A stretch of DNA of 10,477 bases from an uncultured Prevotella sp. (lineage in GTDB: Bacteria > Bacteroidota > Bacteroidia > Bacteroidales > Bacteroidaceae), in contig ONQK01000210.1 of NCBI GenBank assembly GCA_900319895.1, positions 1 to 10,477 of the forward strand. The letters are read 5' to 3'. The notes beneath the pieces were generated by a model. That model was not told where the DNA came from. It did no database searches and saw nothing but the letters and a program-made list of their open reading frames with translations. Both the position numbers and the translations under genes were made by a program. Shown here piece by piece: positions 6,898-10,477 of the stretch (its first letter is position 1; every line of letters begins with the position of its first letter).

Positions 6898-8022
6898 CTA
6901 CCCTTTTGTCTTTCGCTGGCTGACAGCTATTCCGTCCAAAGCATCTTGCGACATCATGATGCTTAGCGTCCGGGCTCTCAGGTAGTTTTCCGACATAAAG
7001 ACCAGCCCCTTGTAAGGATTTTTTGTACCCCAGCTGTTTTTGCAAATGTAATATTTCCTGGAATTTTTGTCATGTGCCATTCCGACGATTGCCATGGCAT
7101 GGTTCTCCGTCTGCCTTTTTTGCTCAAATTCCACTTGCCGCACCTTTTGATTGACCTCCGACTTCTCGTTGGCAAGGCGTGCCGTGCCGCGCTTGAAAGA
7201 AAACTCCTGTTCATTGATGTGTCCGCTCCAATACACGGGATGCCCGTCTACAATAGCACAATCAATACGCGCCTGCAAAGTGTCAACAGGTAGATTGACA
7301 ATGTCATTTCTCGAGATATTGTCAATGATTTCCAGCCCTAAATCATGTTTCATCTCCAAAAAAGAATGCTTTCCAAACGAATGGTGCGCAAAGCTGGTCA
7401 ACATCACATACTCGTTGCGGCGACACACGCTACGGGCAAACTCCGCCGTGGTGTATTCCATTCCTGCCATAAAAACATACTGAGGGACGGGGCGGATCAT
7501 TTTGTCCAACACGTTTTCAGTGCGTTCAACAAAGCTCGCCACACTTGTTTTCTGCCGCAGACATGAGTCGGAAGCCTCTGTGAGCCCGACCATCGTTTGC
7601 CGCCAATCGACGGGTTTCGTCAATAGGAAAGCGTTTTCATCAACTGTCCCAAAATACTGCAACAGTCGAATCGCCGTGACACCCGTTCCTCTCATGTCTA
7701 TGGCTTTCTCGCCTCTTGACAAAAAATGCTCCTTTACCTTTTGCTGTAAAAAAAACCGTGCCGTATACGTTGGTGCAAGATTTATCGAGTCGTTAAGCAT
7801 CAAATGTTCGCTCTCGATGGTTGCCAACATGGCATAAATCCAATGGAAACCGCTGTCCCCTTGGTCTTTCACTGGCGTGAAGCGCAACATCTTGTCTATT
7901 TTAAAGGGCTCGCCGGCGAAGTCATCACGATGTTTGCTGTTGGCAGCCCAGTAGAGAATTGCCATCAGAAGACCTGCAATGAACAAGATAGAAAGTAGCT
8001 TTTTTTGTTTCGGTTTGTTCAT
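6898..8022 (-). CDS. Papain-like C1B (aminopeptidase C/bleomycin hydrolase type) protein, catalytic Cys replaced by His
   Basis: This 374-aa protein begins with a basic stretch (KPKQKK at 3-8) and one hydrophobic segment (about 9-28) without a lipobox, so it is probably a membrane-anchored or secreted periplasmic protein. The mature part is papain-fold, clan CA family C1. PVKDQGDSG at 50-58 carries the oxyanion-hole Gln54, ENHAMAIVG at 306-314 carries His308, and CKNSWG at 327-332 carries Asn329. The stretch before the His (VRQVEFEQKRQTENHAM, 294-310) and the VYWSG segment at 263-267 resemble C1B aminopeptidase C. At the nucleophile, where the family has SGxCW, this protein has SGFHW with His60. 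The codon is CAT, two or three base changes from a Cys codon, so a single read error is unlikely. Other cysteines (154, 200, 255, 327) are elsewhere. It is therefore either a pseudoenzyme (binding or inhibitory role) or uses altered chemistry. No clear promoter or Shine-Dalgarno precedes it. Confidence 0.85.
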   Translation of the reverse strand: MNKPKQKKLLSILFIAGLLMAILYWAANSKHRDDFAGEPFKIDKMLRFTPVKDQGDSGFHWIYAMLATIESEHLMLNDSINLAPTYTARFFLQQKVKEHFLSRGEKAIDMRGTGVTAIRLLQYFGTVDENAFLLTKPVDWRQTMVGLTEASDSCLRQKTSVASFVERTENVLDKMIRPVPQYVFMAGMEYTTAEFARSVCRRNEYVMLTSFAHHSFGKHSFLEMKHDLGLEIIDNISRNDIVNLPVDTLQARIDCAIVDGHPVYWSGHINEQEFSFKRGTARLANEKSEVNQKVRQVEFEQKRQTENHAMAIVGMAHDKNSRKYYICKNSWGTKNPYKGLVFMSENYLRARTLSIMMSQDALDGIAVSQRKTKG

Positions 8023-8063
8023 GTTAAAGACGTTAAATGCTGCATTTCATCTTAATTCAAGAG

Positions 8064-8116
8064 AAAAAGCCTCTTTTTTCACGAAACTCCGCCAAGTTCC
8101 CGGTTTTGGCGGAGTT
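8064..8116 (-). terminator. Paired hairpins between upp and the C1B gene, possible upp terminator
   Basis: AACTCCGCCAA (8085-8095) pairs perfectly over 11 bp with TTGGCGGAGTT (8106-8116) around a 10-nt loop. On the minus strand it is followed by only TTT, then by a second A/T stem (AAAAAG with CTTTTT, 8078-8064). It lies about 75 nt after the upp stop. It may end upp transcription, but the weak T run also allows an operator for the C1B gene or a palindromic repeat element. The rest of 8023-8193 holds nothing else I can support. Confidence 0.45.
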
Positions 8117-8193
8117 GATGAAAGTTGTTGATGAGTCTTGGGCATTTTGCATGCTTACACCTTATTTATATATGATGTATTTTGGGTCGATTC

Positions 8194-8853
8194 TTATAAT
8201 TTTGGGCCAAAGCACAAGTCGCCCGCATCGCCGAAGCCTGGCACAATGTACTTTTGCTCATTCATTTGCGGATCAATTGCAGCCACCCAGATGGTCGTGT
8301 TTTCGGGCACAGCTTCTCTTACCACCTCAAGTCCTTCCTTTACGGCAATCACACAGGCAATATGTACAGCCTTTGGCGTGCCGTTCTTGAGCAACGCCTC
8401 ATAGCTGGCGGCCATCGAGCCTCCCGTCGCCAGCATAGGGTCGACGATGATCAGTGTCTTGCCTTCAAGACTCGGCGCCGCCATGTACTCGGTGTGTATG
8501 CCAACTTCGGTGTGCTCACGGTTGGTATACATACGATATGCCGACACGAAGCCGTTTTCGGCATGGTCAAACACCTTCAAGAAACCTTGATGGAAAGGCA
8601 GACCCGCCCGAAGCACAGTAGCAATGACAATCTCGTCCTGCGGAAGGCTGAGTTCAGCCTGCCCCAGCGGCGTGTGAACGGTTTCCCTCGCATAATCCAG
8701 TGTTTTAGACAGTTCAAAAGCCATAAATTCGCCGATGCGCTCAATGTTATTGCGGAACAGCAAACGATTTTTCTGGTATTTTACATCCCTCAACTCAGCC
8801 ATGTAACGGTTGAGGATGGAATTCTGCTCTGAAAGATTGACTATTGTCATCAT
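8194..8853 (-). CDS. upp: Uracil phosphoribosyltransferase
   Basis: This 219-aa cytoplasmic enzyme makes UMP and pyrophosphate from uracil and PRPP in pyrimidine salvage. The PRPP-binding type I phosphoribosyltransferase motif LIIVDPMLATGGSM is at 134-147, with Asp138 and the TGGS loop. The uracil-binding C-terminal signature YIVPGFGDAGD is at 202-212. LRAGLPFHQG at 81-90 matches the conserved loop of the family. Length and both ends fit UPRTases. Two adjacent ATG codons begin the frame; the first is used here and the difference is one residue. A perfect TAnnTTTG box lies 44 bp upstream. It is divergent from pckA and probably monocistronic. Confidence 0.97.
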   Translation of the reverse strand: MMTIVNLSEQNSILNRYMAELRDVKYQKNRLLFRNNIERIGEFMAFELSKTLDYARETVHTPLGQAELSLPQDEIVIATVLRAGLPFHQGFLKVFDHAENGFVSAYRMYTNREHTEVGIHTEYMAAPSLEGKTLIIVDPMLATGGSMAASYEALLKNGTPKAVHIACVIAVKEGLEVVREAVPENTTIWVAAIDPQMNEQKYIVPGFGDAGDLCFGPKL

Positions 8854-8896
8854 TTTGTGATTTATTTTATATAATAAGAGGTGAAAATTTTGGCGA

Positions 8897-8904
8897 CAAA
8901 GTTA
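8897..8904 (-). promoter_or_regulatory. -7 box of the upp promoter
   Basis: The minus strand reads TAACTTTG (8904-8897), an exact TAnnTTTG match, placing the start of upp transcription near 8890 and a leader of about 37 nt. The -33 element is weak: a TTTT lies 21 bp upstream of the box. The same octamer serves as the -7 box of the divergent pckA promoter. Confidence 0.6.
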
Positions 8905-8986
8905 CACATTTATTCTGAAAGACGGAAAATCATCACAATAGCTTTTTCTAAAAAAAGTGTTAAAAAATAAATTTCTTTCAGCAAAT

Positions 8987-9019
8987 ATTGTATGAAAAAA
9001 AACCTTTTTCTTAACTTTG
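8987..9019 (+). promoter_or_regulatory. Promoter of pckA
   Basis: The exact -7 box TAACTTTG lies at 9012-9019, with ATTG at 8987-8990 as a possible -33 element 21 bp upstream, slightly long. Transcription would start at about 9026, giving a leader of about 70 nt that begins with the hairpin at 9027-9051. Between this promoter and the upp promoter (about 8921-8986) the sequence is A/T-rich with no further site I can name. Confidence 0.62.
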
Positions 9020-9026
9020 CACCTTG

Positions 9027-9051
9027 ATTGTCGTTCCGATTGAACGACAAT
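9027..9051 (+). promoter_or_regulatory. Perfect hairpin/operator at the 5' end of the pckA transcript
   Basis: ATTGTCGTTC (9027-9036) pairs perfectly over 10 bp with GAACGACAAT (9042-9051) around the loop CGATT. It begins 8 nt after the -7 box, so it would be the first structure of the mRNA. It may be an operator covering the transcription start, or an RNA 5' stem that protects the message. No T run follows, so it is not a terminator. Confidence 0.6.
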
Positions 9052-9095
9052 AATTTCAATTTAAGATGACACATTAATTAAAAACATTGTTTAAA

Positions 9096-10477
9096 ATGGC
9101 AAGATTTGATAAAAAAGTTTTAGAAAAGTATGGAATAACCGGCACGACGGAAGTTCTGTACAACCCGTCGTATGAAGTGCTTTTCAACGAGGAGACCAAA
9201 GAAGAACTGACAGGTTTCGACAAAGGACAGGAGACCGAACTTGGCGCCATCAACGTGATGACTGGCGTATATACAGGACGCTCGCCCAAGGATAAGTTCA
9301 TCGTCGACGACGAGAACTCACACGACACAGTGTGGTGGGACAGCGAAGAATATCACAATGACAACCATCGTGCCAGCAAAGAGGCATGGGCGGCTGTGAA
9401 AGACCTCGCACGCAAAGAGTTGTCGAACAAAAAACTCTATGTCGTAGACGGTTTCTGCGGAACCCACAAAGACACACGAATGAAAGTACGCTTCATCATG
9501 GAAGTGGCATGGCAGGCACATTTTGTAACCAATATGTTCATCCGCCCACAAAGCGAAGAAGAGTTTGACCAAGAACCAGACTTCATCGTATACAACGCCT
9601 CAAAGGCCAAGGTGGAAAACTGGAAAGAACTGGGACTTAACTCCGAAACGGCAGTGGTCTTCAATGTAACCACCAAAGAGCAGGTAATCATCAACACATG
9701 GTATGGCGGCGAGATGAAAAAAGGCATGTTCTCAATGATGAACTATTATCTGCCGCTCAAAGGCATTGCCTCAATGCACTGCTCGGCAAACACCGACATG
9801 AACGGCGAGAACACAGCCATCTTCTTCGGGCTCTCAGGAACCGGAAAGACCACACTCTCCACCGACCCCAAGCGCAAACTCATCGGCGACGACGAACATG
9901 GATGGGACGACGAAGGCGTCTTCAACTTTGAAGGCGGATGCTATGCCAAAGTCATCAACCTGGACAAAGAGTCTGAGCCAGACATTTTCAACGCCATCCG
10001 CCGCGACGCGCTGCTCGAAAACGTGACAGTGGACAAAGACGGAAAAATCGACTTCACCGACAAGAGCACAACAGAAAACACACGTGTAAGCTATCCAATT
10101 TACCACATCAAAAACATTGTGCGCCCGGTAAGCCATGGGCCAGCTGCCAAACAAGTCATTTTCTTGAGTGCCGATGCATTCGGCGTGCTCCCACCCGTTT
10201 CAATCCTCACACCAGAGCAGACAAAATACTACTTCTTGTCAGGATTTACCGCGAAGCTCGCCGGCACGGAACGCGGCATCACAGAGCCGACACCGACATT
10301 CTCAGCATGTTTCGGGCAAGCATTCCTCGAATTGCACCCAACCAAATATGCAGAAGAGCTCGTCAAGAGAATGGAACGTAGCGGCGCAAAAGCCTACCTG
10401 GTCAATACAGGATGGAACGGAACAGGAAAACGCATCTCGATCCGCGACACGCGCGGCATCATTGATGCAATCCTCAA
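9096..10477 (+). CDS. pckA: Phosphoenolpyruvate carboxykinase (ATP), 3' end beyond the window
   Basis: The first 460 residues are visible and the frame is open at the right edge; the family is usually about 535 aa, so roughly 75 residues are missing. The enzyme interconverts oxaloacetate and ATP with PEP, CO2 and ADP. In Bacteroidales it is thought to run often in the CO2-fixing direction towards succinate as well as in gluconeogenesis. Visible motifs: TGRSPKDKF at 60-68 with substrate-binding Arg62; YGGEMKKG at 203-210; MHCSAN at 227-232; P-loop GLSGTGKTT at 245-253 with Lys251; metal-site GDDEHGW at 264-270; NTRVSYP with Arg330 at 328-334; FLSADAFGVLPPVS at 356-369. The P-loop marks the ATP-type, not the GTP-type, family. 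The start ATG has an A/T-rich leader without Shine-Dalgarno and fits the family N-terminus. It is divergent from upp. Confidence 0.97.
   Translation, partial: MARFDKKVLEKYGITGTTEVLYNPSYEVLFNEETKEELTGFDKGQETELGAINVMTGVYTGRSPKDKFIVDDENSHDTVWWDSEEYHNDNHRASKEAWAAVKDLARKELSNKKLYVVDGFCGTHKDTRMKVRFIMEVAWQAHFVTNMFIRPQSEEEFDQEPDFIVYNASKAKVENWKELGLNSETAVVFNVTTKEQVIINTWYGGEMKKGMFSMMNYYLPLKGIASMHCSANTDMNGENTAIFFGLSGTGKTTLSTDPKRKLIGDDEHGWDDEGVFNFEGGCYAKVINLDKESEPDIFNAIRRDALLENVTVDKDGKIDFTDKSTTENTRVSYPIYHIKNIVRPVSHGPAAKQVIFLSADAFGVLPPVSILTPEQTKYYFLSGFTAKLAGTERGITEPTPTFSACFGQAFLELHPTKYAEELVKRMERSGAKAYLVNTGWNGTGKRISIRDTRGIIDAIL

Noticed and set aside
8057..8152. 31-codon frame on the minus strand between upp and the C1B gene
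   Set aside because: It spans the palindrome at 8085-8116, is only 31 aa (MQNAQDSSTT at its start), has just a weak AAGG upstream and no recognisable features. Chance is the simplest explanation.
8037..8390. 117-codon plus-strand frame starting in the upp/C1B gap
   Set aside because: More than half of it is antisense to upp, whose identity is certain, and it has no promoter or recognisable domain.

Overview
The window looks like ordinary chromosomal DNA of a member of the Bacteroidales, most likely of the Prevotella group. This rests on three observations: several upstream regions carry the Bacteroidetes-type -7 box TAnnTTTG, seven of the eight starts lack a Shine-Dalgarno sequence and have A/T-rich leaders, and the gene set (AraC-type regulator, threonyl-tRNA-synthetase-like/uridine-kinase fusion, Na/Pi cotransporter with PhoU tail, ATP-dependent PckA) is typical of that group. 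I cannot name the species. There is no transposase, integrase, phage gene, CRISPR array, rRNA or tRNA.

Layout. Four genes on the minus strand fill the left half. They are gpmI (phosphoglycerate mutase, 93-1610), a small heat-shock protein (1862-2287), an AraC-family regulator (2483-3361) and a two-part nucleoside kinase (3433-5094). A 90-bp divergent gap leads to a plus-strand Na/Pi cotransporter (5185-6894). That gene converges, with only 3 bp between stop codons, on a minus-strand papain-like C1B protein (6898-8022). Then come upp on the minus strand (8194-8853) and, divergent from it across 242 bp, pckA on the plus strand (9096 to beyond the right edge). No gene-free stretch exceeds 300 bases. 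The longest gaps are 1611-1861, 2288-2482, 8023-8193 and 8854-9095, and all hold regulatory-looking structure.

How the genes work together. gpmI and pckA are central carbon metabolism (lower glycolysis/gluconeogenesis and the PEP-oxaloacetate node). upp and the kinase are probable nucleobase/nucleoside salvage functions. The Na/Pi protein is a phosphate importer or homeostasis factor, and Hsp20 is a holdase chaperone. I see no dedicated multi-gene system; most genes look like separate transcription units.

Most worth a second look. (1) The C1B protein has His in place of the nucleophilic Cys while keeping the oxyanion Gln, the His and the Asn. (2) Upstream of hsp20 there is a sigma-54-type -24/-12 sequence, a 43-nt near-perfect palindrome directly above it, a G+C-rich leader hairpin below it, and the only strong Shine-Dalgarno of the window. 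(3) A perfect 10-bp hairpin lies at the predicted 5' end of the pckA transcript. I did not find a convincing wholly new system.
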